DNA of 64,000 nt from NCBI RefSeq assembly GCF_014201095.1, contig NZ_JACHDN010000001.1, positions 806,001-870,000 on the forward strand, in the 5' to 3' direction. The DNA comes from Cellulomonas hominis (GTDB taxonomy: Bacteria > Actinomycetota > Actinomycetes > Actinomycetales > Cellulomonadaceae). Each line of letters starts with the position of its first letter. Positions within the stretch are counted from its first letter, which is position 1. Of the stretch, positions 53,907-63,135 are shown piece after piece. The notes beneath the pieces are model-generated. The model did not search any database and was not told the DNA's origin. It saw only the letters and a program-made list of their open reading frames with translations. The position numbers and the translations under genes are program-made.

Positions 53907-54878
53907 TCAGCCGCGCGGCTGCAGCCGGGCGTCCGGGATCACCGGCGCGGGCAGCGGCGGGTGCGGGTGCCCGGCGACCCGGCCGAACCGGGGCCCGCCG
54001 CCCTCCGGGGAGGCGATCTCGGCCTGCCACTGCGTCCGGGCGGCGAGCACCTCCTCGTGGTCGCGGCCGATGAAGTTCCACCACATGACGATCCGCTCCC
54101 CGAGCGGCAGGCCGCCGATGAGCAGCACCCGCGCGCCGGCGGCGCCCGCCCGGACGGTCAGCGTCCGCGCGCCCGGCGCCCGGTAGAGCAGGTGGTGCAC
54201 CGGCGCCGGCGTGCCGTCGACCTCGACCTCCCCGGCGTCGACCAGCACCCCGTGCTCGAACGCCGCGTCGACGTCGAAGGTGTGCGACTCCCCCGCGCGC
54301 AGCCGCACCTCGGCCCCCACCAGCGGCGAGAACGTGGGGACGGGCGACGTCGACCCGGCCAGCGCGCCCAGGAACACCTGGACGGTCCCGCCGGGCAGGT
54401 CCACGACGGGCGGCACGTAGTGGTCGAAGGCCGGGTCGGCGTCCCGGTCGGCCTCGGGCAGCACCGTCCAGAGCTGGACGCCGTGCAGCACCGTCGTCGC
54501 GGCGGTCGAGTCCTCGGAGTGGCTGATGCCGTGGCCCGCGGTCATGAGGTTGAGCTCGCCGGGGCGCACCAGGCAGTGCGTGCCGAGGCTGTCCCGGTGC
54601 TCGATCTCCCCGGAGAACAGCCAGGACACCGTCTGCAGGCCGGTGTGCGGGTGCGGCGGGACGCGCATGCCGCCGGTCGCGGCGACGTCGTCCGGGCCGT
54701 AGTGGTCGAGGAAGCACCACGCGCCGACGAACGACCGCGCCCGCTGCGGGAGCGTGCGGCGGACGGTCATCGCCCGGATCCCGCCGAGCGGGACGTCGCG
54801 CGGCTCGAGCAGCTGCACCCCCGCGGCGTCGGCGGGCGCGCACACCCGCTCGCTGGCGACGGCCTCGAGGTTGCTCAC
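53907..54878 (-). CDS. Pirin family protein
   Basis: Cupin-fold protein of 323 residues. The metal site is visible as GMRVPPHPHTGLQTVSWLF, with HRDSLG and AGHGISHSE; the second cupin half and C-terminal pirin domain follow. Bacterial pirins include quercetin 2,3-dioxygenases; this one is longer than E. coli YhhW and of unknown substrate. GTG 54878 has TAGCCT 7 nt upstream on the minus strand, giving a leaderless mRNA. Confidence 0.92.
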   Translation of the reverse strand: MSNLEAVASERVCAPADAAGVQLLEPRDVPLGGIRAMTVRRTLPQRARSFVGAWCFLDHYGPDDVAATGGMRVPPHPHTGLQTVSWLFSGEIEHRDSLGTHCLVRPGELNLMTAGHGISHSEDSTAATTVLHGVQLWTVLPEADRDADPAFDHYVPPVVDLPGGTVQVFLGALAGSTSPVPTFSPLVGAEVRLRAGESHTFDVDAAFEHGVLVDAGEVEVDGTPAPVHHLLYRAPGARTLTVRAGAAGARVLLIGGLPLGERIVMWWNFIGRDHEEVLAARTQWQAEIASPEGGGPRFGRVAGHPHPPLPAPVIPDARLQPRG

Positions 54879-54944
54879 GCCGCCCAGGCTACGACGCGGG
54901 CCCGCGCTGCCGGCCCGCCGCCCCGCCCTGCCCCGCCGCGGGGG

Positions 54945-55013
54945 CGGTCGCCGACGTTGCAGCAGATGCTGCCCTCGGGCCCGTGGACCCCGCATCTGCT
55001 GCAACCTCGACGC
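54945..55013. repeat. Long palindromic intergenic repeat, copy B
   Basis: Same element as at 21533-21600: CGGTCGCCGA, then GTTGCAGCAGATGCTGCCCT and a right arm GCATCTGCTGCAACC. The 14-bp core arms pair perfectly. It lies between the pirin promoter and the end of the GH2 operon and might end transcription of the latter. Confidence 0.85.
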
Positions 55014-55022
55014 GGTCGCGGG

Positions 55023-57071
55023 TCAGCGGCGGGCGCCGCGGCGGTTCGGGGGCTCCTGCGGGGCCGCGTCGACGAACGTGCGGGCGCGCACGCGGTCGTC
55101 CTCGTCGACCAGCCACAGCAGGAGGCGCGCGGACGGGACCGGGCCGGGGGGCGGGACGTCCAGGCGGACCGCGGGGCTGAGCGCGAACGGGTCGGCCTTC
55201 AGCGGCTCGGACTCCGCCTGCGGCGCGCCGAGCACCGCCACCTCCCCGACACGCGGCGGCGTGCCGGCGGCGACCCACGCGGCCCGGACCCGGCCGAGCA
55301 CCGGCGCGGGCCCGTGGTGCGACACGTGCACGTCCAGGGCGAGCGGCCCGTCGGGGACGGGCACGTCCGCCCCGGCGTGCCGCGGGACCAGGTCCAGGAC
55401 GAGGACGGTGTCCGCGTTGGCGTCGCGGGGGTCGAGGCCGCCGAGGTCCTTGGGGCGGCGGTCGGCGTCCCGCAGACCGGCCATCTCGTGCTCGACGTCG
55501 GTGAGCTCGGTGTACACGTACCCCGCGAACCGGTCGTGCCGGCGGAGCTCCTGGGTCTGCCAGCGCAGGTGCCACGCGCGCTCGAGCGACGTGAACCCGG
55601 CGCCGTACTCGCTGTTCAGCACGGGCACGCCGCGCCGCGGGAAGGACGCCGCGCCGTAGAACGACTTGTCGACCACGAAGTCCGGCCCGAGCTTCACCGG
55701 GAAGTCCTCGCGGGTGCCGTCGGCGAGCGCCGCGACGTTCGCCGCCCAGGCCGCGGGGTCCTCGTCGTAGTAGTGCCAGTCGACGAGGTCGGTGCGCACG
55801 TGCGACCAGCCGGAGTTCTCGACCACGGGCCGGGTGTCGTCCAGCGCGCGCATCGCGTCGTACGCGGACGCCGCCGCGGCCGCCCGGGACGCCGAGCCGG
55901 GGATGTCCCAGTCCAGCCCCCACTCCTCGTTGTACAGGCCCCACACGACGACCGACGGGTGGTTGCCGTCCCGCTCGACCATCGGCGCGAGCTGCGCCTC
56001 GAACGCCGCGGCGGCCTCCGGGGAGAACCGGCTCGGCGCCGGCGGCTCCGCCCAGACGAGCATGCCCATCCGGTCGGCGGCGTGCAGCCAGCGGGGGTCC
56101 TCGAGCTTGAGGTGCTTGCGGACCAGCGTGTACCCGAGGTCCCGGGCGAGGGCGAGGTCCGCGAGCAGCGCCTCCGTGGACGGCGCGGTGAGCCCGGACG
56201 ACGGCCAGTAGCCCTGGTCGAGGACGCCGCGCAGGTACAGCCGCTCGCCGTTGAGGTGCAGGTGCTCCCCGCGGGTCTCGATGCGGCGCAGGCCCCCGGT
56301 GACCGTCACGGTGTCGTCGGCGGTGCGCACGACGAGCCGGTACAGGTGCGGGTCGGCCGGCGACCAGAGCCGCGGGGCGCGCAGGTCGAGCCGTCCGGCG
56401 GCGACCCCCGCACCGTCGGCGACGAGCTCGACGGACTCGTCCGACCCGGCCACCGCCACCCGCACCGCGGCCCCGGGCGGCGCGTCCCCGGCGACCCGCA
56501 CGGTGACGTCGAAGCCGGTCAGCGAGTCGCCGCGCACGGCCACGGCCGCCGCGTACGTCCGGCCGCGGGCCTCCAGCCACACGCTCTGCCAGATGCCCGA
56601 CGTCGGCGTGAAGGACACCCCGTCGTAGTCGTCGCGCGGGATCGAGCGCTGCTTGCCGTGCGGGATGGACCGCTTGTCGGCGGGCGCGTCGACCTCGACC
56701 TCCAGGACCGCGGGCACCCCGGGGGCGAGCGCGTCGGTCACGTCGACCTCGAACGGCGTCGTCCCGCCGACGTGCTCGGCGACCGGCACCCCGTCCACCC
56801 GGACCCGCGCCCGGTGGTGCACCGCGCCGAAGCAGAGGGCGACGCGGGACCCGGCCCACTCGGGCGGGGCGACGAGCGTGCGCCGGTACGTGGCGTGCTC
56901 CAGCCAGGTGCGGGCGACGCCGGACGCGGCGGTCTCCCACGCGAAGGGCACCACGACGGGCACGGTGCCCTCGGGCAGGTCGAGCTCCCAGGTGCCGTCG
57001 AGCGGGACCCAGCGGTCCGAGCGGTCGCGGTCGGGGCGCGGGAAGCCGTCGTGCGGCAGGGCTGAGGTCAT
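55023..57071 (-). CDS. Family 2 glycoside hydrolase (beta-galactosidase/beta-glucuronidase type)
   Basis: Cytoplasmic glycosidase of 682 residues. Sugar-binding jelly roll at about 20-185 (GTWELDLPEG..., SGIWQSVWLE), Ig-like domain to about 285, then the catalytic barrel: acid/base Glu in WGLYNEEWG and nucleophile Glu in VPVLNSEYGAGF. An extra C-terminal beta-domain follows from about 570. No signal peptide. Last gene of the LacI-controlled ABC operon, 28 bp after the MalG-like permease, so it probably splits the imported oligosaccharide. Galactoside versus glucuronide specificity cannot be told from motifs. Confidence 0.93.
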   Translation of the reverse strand: MTSALPHDGFPRPDRDRSDRWVPLDGTWELDLPEGTVPVVVPFAWETAASGVARTWLEHATYRRTLVAPPEWAGSRVALCFGAVHHRARVRVDGVPVAEHVGGTTPFEVDVTDALAPGVPAVLEVEVDAPADKRSIPHGKQRSIPRDDYDGVSFTPTSGIWQSVWLEARGRTYAAAVAVRGDSLTGFDVTVRVAGDAPPGAAVRVAVAGSDESVELVADGAGVAAGRLDLRAPRLWSPADPHLYRLVVRTADDTVTVTGGLRRIETRGEHLHLNGERLYLRGVLDQGYWPSSGLTAPSTEALLADLALARDLGYTLVRKHLKLEDPRWLHAADRMGMLVWAEPPAPSRFSPEAAAAFEAQLAPMVERDGNHPSVVVWGLYNEEWGLDWDIPGSASRAAAAASAYDAMRALDDTRPVVENSGWSHVRTDLVDWHYYDEDPAAWAANVAALADGTREDFPVKLGPDFVVDKSFYGAASFPRRGVPVLNSEYGAGFTSLERAWHLRWQTQELRRHDRFAGYVYTELTDVEHEMAGLRDADRRPKDLGGLDPRDANADTVLVLDLVPRHAGADVPVPDGPLALDVHVSHHGPAPVLGRVRAAWVAAGTPPRVGEVAVLGAPQAESEPLKADPFALSPAVRLDVPPPGPVPSARLLLWLVDEDDRVRARTFVDAAPQEPPNRRGARR

Positions 57072-57099
57072 GATGCGAGGCCTTTCGGGAGGAGCGGGG

Positions 57100-58023
57100 T
57101 CAGCCCTTGACGCTTCCGGCGAGGATGCCGTTGATGAAGTGCTTCTGGAGGGCGATGAAGACGATCAGGAGCGGGACGAGCGCGATCGAGGCGGCGGCCA
57201 GCAGCTCACCGGTGACGGTCGCGTAGTCGGCGCCGATCCGGTTGCCGGTGATGTTCTGCGCCAGCGTGGACAGCACGACCTGGAGCGTCGCCATCCGCGA
57301 GGACGACGCCGCGACGACCGGCCAGACGAAGTCGTTGTAGATGTTCATGACGGTCAGCACCGCCAGGCCCGCGAGCGCCGGCCGGATGACCGGGAGCACG
57401 ATCCGCCAGAAGATGCCGAACTCCGTGCACCCGTCGACGCGGGCGGCGTCCAGGAGCTCGTCCGGCACGGCCGCGATCACCTGGCGCATCCAGAAGATCG
57501 CGAACGCGTCGACCGCGCCGGGCAGGATCAGCGCCTGGTACGTGTTGACCCAGCCCAGCTCCTTCATCTCCAGCAGCAGCGGGATGATCAGCACGATCGT
57601 CGGCAGCATCAGCGTGATGAGGACGGTGCCGAAGAGCAGGTCGCGGCCGGGGAACGTGTACTTGGCGAACGCGTAGGCGGCGAGCGGGGCGCAGAACAGG
57701 GTCAGCGAGCCCTTGGCCACCAGCACCACGGCGGTGTTGAGGAAGCCCTGCCCGATCGGCACGTCGGCGAACATCCGGCGGAAGTTCTCCACCGTGAACG
57801 TGGACGGGTCGAACCCGAGCGGGTCGCTGACGATCTGCGTCGCCGGCTTGAACGCCGAGACCAGCGCCCAGACGACGGGCGCGAGGAAGGCGGCGGCGAG
57901 CAGCAGCAGGAACACCTGGGTCCCGAGCGGTCCGGCGGCCCAGCGGCGGCGCGGGCCGCGCGGTGCGCCGGCGGGAGTGCGCGGCGGGGCGGCCGTGGGC
58001 CGGGTCGCGTGGGCGATCACCAT
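57100..58023 (-). CDS. Sugar ABC transporter permease, MalG type
   Basis: Inner-membrane permease of 307 residues with six membrane segments (first at about 33-55) and the EAA loop LLDAARVDGCTEFGIFWRIV that contacts the ATPase. Starts at ATG 58023, 1 bp after the MalF-like stop. No ATPase gene is in this operon, so a shared MsiK-type ATPase encoded elsewhere is expected, as in other actinobacterial CUT1 systems. Confidence 0.95.
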   Translation of the reverse strand: MVIAHATRPTAAPPRTPAGAPRGPRRRWAAGPLGTQVFLLLLAAAFLAPVVWALVSAFKPATQIVSDPLGFDPSTFTVENFRRMFADVPIGQGFLNTAVVLVAKGSLTLFCAPLAAYAFAKYTFPGRDLLFGTVLITLMLPTIVLIIPLLLEMKELGWVNTYQALILPGAVDAFAIFWMRQVIAAVPDELLDAARVDGCTEFGIFWRIVLPVIRPALAGLAVLTVMNIYNDFVWPVVAASSSRMATLQVVLSTLAQNITGNRIGADYATVTGELLAAASIALVPLLIVFIALQKHFINGILAGSVKG

Positions 58024-58024
58024 G

Positions 58025-58933
58025 TCAGTCCTCCGTCCGCAGCAGCCGCACGAACAGCAGCGACAGCGCCATGACGACGATCACGAGCAGGAACGAGTTC
58101 GCGGCACCGGTGCCGAGGTCCGCGCGGTTGATGTGGTCGTACAGGTGCAGCCCGGCGGTCGTCGTCGAGCCGTACGGCCCTCCGTCGGTGACGACGAACG
58201 GCTCCGCGAACATCTGGAACACCGCGAGCGTCTGCAGCACCACCGAGAACATGAGCGTGCGGCGGACCAGCGGGACCGTGATGCTCCAGAACCGCCGCGC
58301 GGGCCCGGCGCCGTCGATCGACGCGGCCTCGTACACGGAGCCGTCGACGGACTGGAGCCCGGACAGCAGGATGACGACGATGAACCCGGTGGTCTTCCAC
58401 AGGAACAGCAGGGCGAGGGTCGGCTTGGCCCACTGGGTGGTGGTCAGCCACCCGACGTCCGGCAGCCCGACCAGGTTCAGCAGCCCGTTCACCGCGCCGT
58501 AGTCCCGGTCGAACACGACGACCCAGATCTGCGCGACGGCGACCAGCGGCGTCACGAACGGCACCAGGAACGCGATCCGGTAGAACCCGCGCATCCGCGT
58601 CTTCGCGTTGTCCAGCAGCACCGCGACGACCAGCGCCAGCACCATCTGCACCGGGACGATCAGCAGCCACAGCACCCCGGAGTTCGCGAGCGAGGACCAG
58701 AACGCCTCGTTGCCGAGCAGGTAGGCGTAGTTGTCGAGCCCCACCCACTGCGCCGCGCCGGACCCCCGCCAGCTCGTGAAGGACAGCCGCAGCGTGAAGA
58801 CCATCGGGTACACGCTGAACGCGACGAAGATCGCGACGAACGGGGCGACGAAGACGTACGGGGCCACGGCCCGGGGCAGGTGCGGGCGGCGCCTGCCCCG
58901 GGTCGCGACGGGTGCCGTGGCGGCAGCGGTCAC
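58025..58933 (-). CDS. Sugar ABC transporter permease, MalF type
   Basis: 302-residue permease, six membrane segments with the EAA loop YEAASIDGAGPARRFWSITV. GTG 58933 overlaps the stop codon of the binding-protein gene by 4 bp, so translation is coupled. Partner of the MalG-type permease immediately downstream. Confidence 0.95.
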   Translation of the reverse strand: MTAAATAPVATRGRRRPHLPRAVAPYVFVAPFVAIFVAFSVYPMVFTLRLSFTSWRGSGAAQWVGLDNYAYLLGNEAFWSSLANSGVLWLLIVPVQMVLALVVAVLLDNAKTRMRGFYRIAFLVPFVTPLVAVAQIWVVVFDRDYGAVNGLLNLVGLPDVGWLTTTQWAKPTLALLFLWKTTGFIVVILLSGLQSVDGSVYEAASIDGAGPARRFWSITVPLVRRTLMFSVVLQTLAVFQMFAEPFVVTDGGPYGSTTTAGLHLYDHINRADLGTGAANSFLLVIVVMALSLLFVRLLRTED

Positions 58934-60342
58934 TGCCGGTCCACGAGGTTGGCCTGGATGTCGGCCGTCGCCTGCTCGATCACCTGGTCGGGCGTGAGCT
59001 CGCCGTCCAGCATCCGCTGCACGTCGGTGCCGAGGTAGTCGACCGCGCCCGCCCACCAGGCCGGCGTCGGCGCGCCGCCGGGGATCTGCGCGCCCGCCTC
59101 GACGGCGGTGGTCCACAGGTCCTGGTCGCCCAACCCCGCCACGGGGCCGAACAGCGGGGTCGCCGGGTCCGCGGCGGGCAGGTACGCCGGGATCGACGTC
59201 GCCAAGCCGTTCGGGTAGGTGTCGTTCGGGCCCCACACCGCGGTGTAGCCGGCCTCGTCGTACATGAGGAACTCGTAGAACAGCCACGCGAGGTCGGCGT
59301 TCTCCCCCGCCTTCGGGAGCACGAACGAGGAGCCGCCCATCGCGCCGGACCGGGCACCGCCCTCCTCCCACGCCGGCAGGGGCATGGCCCGCCAGTCGCC
59401 GGAGGTCTGGGTGAGCTGCTGCTCCGGGGCGAACGAGAACCAGATGGCCCACGGGTAGAACACCTGCTGGCCGCTCTCCAGCGGGCCGACGTCGCTGGGC
59501 GACAGGTACTCCGCCCGCGTGCCGAGTCCCTCGGACTGCACCGTGTCCAGCCAGCCGAGGATCTGCCGGTAGGCGTCGGAGTCGATCCGGAGCTCGCCGT
59601 TCTCGTCCGCGATGCTCGTGCCGAGCTGGCTCGCGTACATCTCGAGCTGCAGCTGGCCGAGGAAGGCGCTCTGCTCCAGGTGGATCGGCTTCGACCCCGG
59701 CACGGCCGCCTGGTACTGGCGGGCCGCCTCCAGCAGGTCGTCGTACGTCTCGATCTGCGCGACGTCGACGCCCGCGGACTCCAGCGCGGTGGCGTTGTAG
59801 AACAGCAGGCCGGGGTCGAGGTCGAACGGCACCCCGTAGATGCCGCCGCCGAGCGAGTTCACGTCGACCTTCTGCGGCGCGATGTCGGCGACGTAAGGGT
59901 CGAGGACGTCGGTGAGGTCCCAGAGGTAGTCGGCGTAGCCGGCGACCTTGGCGTCGTCCAGGAACACCCCGTCGGGGACGTCGGTCTCGGTGATGAGCGT
60001 GTTCTGCAGCTTCGCGTCGATGTCGACCGCCTCGTGGTGCACCACGATGTCCGGGTACACCTCGTTGAAGTCGTCGATCACCGCCTCGAAGACGGAGAAC
60101 AGGTCCCCGGAGCGGTCCCAGATGGTGATCTCCCCGCTCGGGCTGTCGCCGGCCGGGGCCTGGAGCCGGTCGGCGTCGGCCGCGGCGGTGGACCCGCCGT
60201 CGCCGTCGGAGCCGCCCGAGATGGACGGCCCGCAGGCGGCGAGCGCGGTGGTGGCGGCGAGCAGGCCCGCGACGAGCGCGAGCGGTCGGTGGCGCAGCCG
60301 GGCCGGCGGGGCGGTCCGCGGGCGGCGGTGGGTCGGGTGCAT
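58930..60342 (-). CDS. Sugar ABC transporter substrate-binding lipoprotein
   Basis: Extracytoplasmic sugar receptor of 470 residues, anchored through a lipobox LAACG (Cys about 37). The mature protein is a family 1 extracellular solute-binding protein: ITIWDRSGDLFSVFEAVIDDFN at the start, YGVPFDLDPGLLFYN, then FAWLFYEFLMYDEAGY-like segments. ATG 60342 follows GAGGGAG. First gene of the operon; its promoter lies between two LacI operators. Confidence 0.94.
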   Translation of the reverse strand: MHPTHRRPRTAPPARLRHRPLALVAGLLAATTALAACGPSISGGSDGDGGSTAAADADRLQAPAGDSPSGEITIWDRSGDLFSVFEAVIDDFNEVYPDIVVHHEAVDIDAKLQNTLITETDVPDGVFLDDAKVAGYADYLWDLTDVLDPYVADIAPQKVDVNSLGGGIYGVPFDLDPGLLFYNATALESAGVDVAQIETYDDLLEAARQYQAAVPGSKPIHLEQSAFLGQLQLEMYASQLGTSIADENGELRIDSDAYRQILGWLDTVQSEGLGTRAEYLSPSDVGPLESGQQVFYPWAIWFSFAPEQQLTQTSGDWRAMPLPAWEEGGARSGAMGGSSFVLPKAGENADLAWLFYEFLMYDEAGYTAVWGPNDTYPNGLATSIPAYLPAADPATPLFGPVAGLGDQDLWTTAVEAGAQIPGGAPTPAWWAGAVDYLGTDVQRMLDGELTPDQVIEQATADIQANLVDRQ

Positions 60343-60385
60343 CGGCACTCCCTCGTGCGAGCAGGGTGCGGCGGCTCCGCACCTC

Positions 60386-60431
60386 TTTGCCAACGTGTGC
60401 AAACTAGCCTGCCTTTGCACACGATGGCAAG
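60386..60431. promoter_or_regulatory. Double LacI-family operator and divergent promoters
   Basis: Two 18-bp operator-like sites, TTTGCCAACGTGTGCAAA (60386-60403) and TTTGCACACGATGGCAAG (60414-60431), are inverted copies of each other with one internal mismatch, centres 28 bp apart. On the minus strand -35 TTGCCA (60430-60425) and -10 TAGTTT (60406-60401), 18-bp spacer, lie inside the sites and would drive the ABC operon. On the plus strand TTTGCA and TATGCT (60436-60441) could drive lacI. Binding of the repressor would shut off both. Confidence 0.85.
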
Positions 60432-60466
60432 CCCCTATGCTGGGGCTCCACGACGAGGGGGTGCCC

Positions 60467-61483
60467 ATGGCCGCGACACTGCGGGACGTCGCCGAGCACG
60501 CGCAGGTCTCGGTCCGCACGGTGTCCAACGTGGTCAGCGGGTACGCGCACGTGAGCGACAGGATGCGCCACCGGGTGCTCACCGCCATCGAGGAGCTCGA
60601 CTACCGGCCCAACCCCGTCGCGCGCACCCTGCGGACCGGCCGCACCGGCGTCCTCGCCCTCGTCGTCCCCGAGATCGACCTGCCGTACTTCGCCGAGCTC
60701 GCCCGCGAGATCATCAACGCCGCCGCCGAGCACGGCTACCGCGTCATGGTCGACCAGACCGGGCACGACCACGAGCGCGAGCGCGAGCTCCTCACCGGTG
60801 CCGACCGGACCATGCTGTTCGACGGCGTCCTGTTCAGCCCGCTCGTCACCCGCGCCGAGCTGCTGGAGATGCAGCCCAGCACGACGATGCCGCTGGTGCT
60901 GCTCGGCGAGCACGAGTTCGACGGCCGGTACGACCACGTCGCCATCGACAACGTGCAGGCCGCCGCCGACGCCGTCGCGCACCTGCTCGCCCGCGGGCGG
61001 ACCCGGGTCGCGGCCATCGGCGCCCAGCCCGACGAGTCCTACGCCACCCCGCAGCAGCGGACCACCGGCTACGAACGCGCGCTACGGGTCGCCGGCCTAG
61101 CCGTCGAGCCCGCCCTGCTGCGGCCGGCGGCGCACTACCGACGCGCCGACGGCTACCGCGCCACCACCGAGCTGCTCGCGCTGGCCGACCCGCCGGACGC
61201 GATCTTCTGCTACTCCGACCTGCTGGCCATGGGTGCCATCCGCGCCGTGTTCGACGCCGGGCTGCGGGTGCCCGAGGACGTCGCGGTGATCGGGATCGAC
61301 GACATCGAGGAGGGCCGCTACTCCCGGCCCACGCTCAGCACGGTGTCGCTGGACACGCCGTACATCGCCCGCGAGGCGGTCGCGCGCATCGCGGCGCGGA
61401 TCGGCGAGCCGGACACCCCGGCGGTCGAGGTCACGGCGCCGCACACGGTGCGGGCGCGGGAGAGCACCGGCGGCGCGCGGTGA
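60467..61483 (+). CDS. LacI family transcriptional repressor
   Basis: 338-residue sugar-responsive repressor. Helix-turn-helix at residues 3-25 (TLRDVAEHAQVSVRTVSNVV), hinge helix at about 48-56 (NPVARTLRT), and a periplasmic-binding-protein-like effector domain from about 62 with IGIDDIEEGRYSRPTLSTV near its end. ATG 60467 follows GAGGGGGT. It is divergent from the ABC/GH2 operon and faces the two operators, so it very likely represses that operon and itself; the inducer is presumably the transported sugar. Confidence 0.95.
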   Translation: MAATLRDVAEHAQVSVRTVSNVVSGYAHVSDRMRHRVLTAIEELDYRPNPVARTLRTGRTGVLALVVPEIDLPYFAELAREIINAAAEHGYRVMVDQTGHDHERERELLTGADRTMLFDGVLFSPLVTRAELLEMQPSTTMPLVLLGEHEFDGRYDHVAIDNVQAAADAVAHLLARGRTRVAAIGAQPDESYATPQQRTTGYERALRVAGLAVEPALLRPAAHYRRADGYRATTELLALADPPDAIFCYSDLLAMGAIRAVFDAGLRVPEDVAVIGIDDIEEGRYSRPTLSTVSLDTPYIAREAVARIAARIGEPDTPAVEVTAPHTVRARESTGGAR

Positions 61484-61806
61484 GGCGGGCGGCCGTCGTC
61501 GCCGCGGCGGTGCTCCTGCTCGCCGGGTGCGGGGCGGCGCGCGGCGAGCCGACCGTGACGGGCGTCGTCGCCGGGGTGGACGGGGCCGACGGCAGCGGGT
61601 CGCCGCAGCTCGCCGAGCCGTCCGACGCGTACTACCACCAGATCCCCCTCGCCGCGCCCGGCGTCGAGTACCGGGACGCCGCCGGCGGCGAGATCGAGGC
61701 CGGCGACCTACGGGACGGGGACCTCGTCTCGGTGTGGATCGGGGACGGGTGCGCCGAGTCGTTCCCGCCGCAGTGCGACCTGCGGGCGGTGCACGTCACG
61801 GGCTGA
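61480..61806 (+). CDS. Small lipoprotein, unknown function
   Basis: 108 residues with a lipobox LLLAGC (Cys about 16). The mature part has a DPSDAYYHQIPL-like central segment and two cysteines (GDGCAESFPPQC) that could form a disulfide; the fold looks like a small OB/beta domain (VTGVVAGVDG at the start, RDGDLVSVWIG late). GTG 61480 overlaps the lacI stop by 4 bp, so it is coexpressed with the repressor, an unusual partner. I do not recognise a family. Confidence 0.75.
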   Translation: MRRAAVVAAAVLLLAGCGAARGEPTVTGVVAGVDGADGSGSPQLAEPSDAYYHQIPLAAPGVEYRDAAGGEIEAGDLRDGDLVSVWIGDGCAESFPPQCDLRAVHVTG

Positions 61807-61823
61807 TCGTCCCGGGTCGGCCC

Positions 61824-62420
61824 TCAGGCGAGCCGCAGGCTCGTGAGGCAGGTCAGGTCCTCGTCCCCCGTCGACACCGTGGCCGTGCCCGCGCGTCCGT
61901 CCGCCTCGACCGTGACCGTCGCCGTCCGGCCGTCCGGCAGCCAGAAGCCGGCGAACCCGTTGTCGTGCAGGGTGGTCGTCTCGTCGACGTAGACCTCGCC
62001 GGACGCGTCGTCGACGATCGTCACCGCGACCTGCTCGCCGCCGAGCTCCCCGGTGCACGTGGTCAGCGAGTGGAAGAAGCAGTCGTGCGTCCCGGAGACG
62101 TACGGGGCGATCGACAGGTAGTGCTTCCCCTCGGGTGCCGGGACCGCGACCTCGCGGCCGTCACGGGACAGCAGCACCTCGTGCGGGCGGACCGACGCGA
62201 GCAGGTCGGCGGGGCGCTCGTCGAGCGGGGTGGCCTCCAGGGCGGCGATCAGGTCCTCCGCGCCCATCGCGGCGTAGGTGTCGAGCGCGTCCGCAGAGGC
62301 GTCGGCCGTCGCGACCGCCGTCGGGGTGGGCTCGGCGGGGGACGGGGAGCACGCGGCGGTCAGCGCGAGCAGCAGCGCGGCGGCGAGGGCGGGCAGGGCG
62401 GGGCGCCGGGTCGTCGTCAT
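61824..62420 (-). CDS. CueP-family copper-binding lipoprotein
   Basis: 198-residue exported protein with lipobox LTAACS (Cys about 24). The domain shows HDCFFHSLTTCTGELGG and DNGFAGFWLPDG, the signature of CueP, the copper-binding protein of the Salmonella periplasm; a third cysteine is in DLTCLTSL. Probably binds or buffers copper at the cell surface. ATG 62420 has TACGGT 6 nt upstream on the minus strand (leaderless). No other copper gene is in the window. Confidence 0.85.
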   Translation of the reverse strand: MTTTRRPALPALAAALLLALTAACSPSPAEPTPTAVATADASADALDTYAAMGAEDLIAALEATPLDERPADLLASVRPHEVLLSRDGREVAVPAPEGKHYLSIAPYVSGTHDCFFHSLTTCTGELGGEQVAVTIVDDASGEVYVDETTTLHDNGFAGFWLPDGRTATVTVEADGRAGTATVSTGDEDLTCLTSLRLA

Positions 62421-62536
62421 CGCGCCACCGTAGGCAGGCTCGGCGGACGCCGGCGCGGGCCGGAGGTCCCGCGGGGCGGGATGGAGCGACCCGGGGCCAT
62501 CCCCGTGAGCCGGGTGGTGCGGGGGCTGCTCAGGGG

Positions 62537-62995
62537 CTAGGACGCGTCGAACCCGCCGAGCTTCAGGTGGAGCACCGGGTACGGGCGACCGGCGTCGTCA
62601 GTCTCGCTGCGGCCCACGACCTCGAACCCGTAGTGGGCGTAGAAGGCTGCGGCCTCGATGTTCTGCTCGTTGACGTCGACGGCGGTGACGCCGTGCTCCT
62701 CGATCGCGTGCGCGACGAGCGCCGTGCCGATCCCGCTCCCCCGTCGCGCCGCGTCCACGAACAGCATCTCCAGCGTCCCGTCGAGGACGCCCGAGAACCC
62801 GGCCGGTCGACCGTCGACCTCCGCCACCGAGAGCAGCACCCCCGGGAAGTAGTGGGACGCCAGCGCGGCCTCGATCGCGTCCCGGTCCGCAGGGGCGAGG
62901 AAGCGGTGGGTCGCGTCGACGGCGCTGCGCCAGACCTCGACCAGCGCGGGGTACTCCGCGGCCCCGGCCGAGGGGCGGATGTGCACGGCGGGCAC
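62537..62995 (-). CDS. GNAT family N-acetyltransferase
   Basis: 152 residues, YjaB-like. VWRSAVDATHRFLAPADRDAI at the N-terminus, LEMLFVDAARRGSGIGTALV with the acetyl-CoA loop, VNEQNIEAAAFYAHYGFEVVG in the C-terminal half. GTG 62995 is selected because GGAAGGAG ends 6 nt upstream; longer frames lack a ribosome site. Substrate unknown. Confidence 0.92.
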   Translation of the reverse strand: MPAVHIRPSAGAAEYPALVEVWRSAVDATHRFLAPADRDAIEAALASHYFPGVLLSVAEVDGRPAGFSGVLDGTLEMLFVDAARRGSGIGTALVAHAIEEHGVTAVDVNEQNIEAAAFYAHYGFEVVGRSETDDAGRPYPVLHLKLGGFDAS

Positions 62996-63135
62996 CGCGA
63001 TCTCCTTCCGGGTGGGCACCTCCGCATCCTCCCAGGCGGGCGGAGCGACGTCCCGCGGGCCGACCGCTCGCGTAGGCCCGGCCCGCCGGCGGGCGCTCCT
63101 GAACTGCCGGCCGCGCCGCCGTAGCATCGCGGGCG

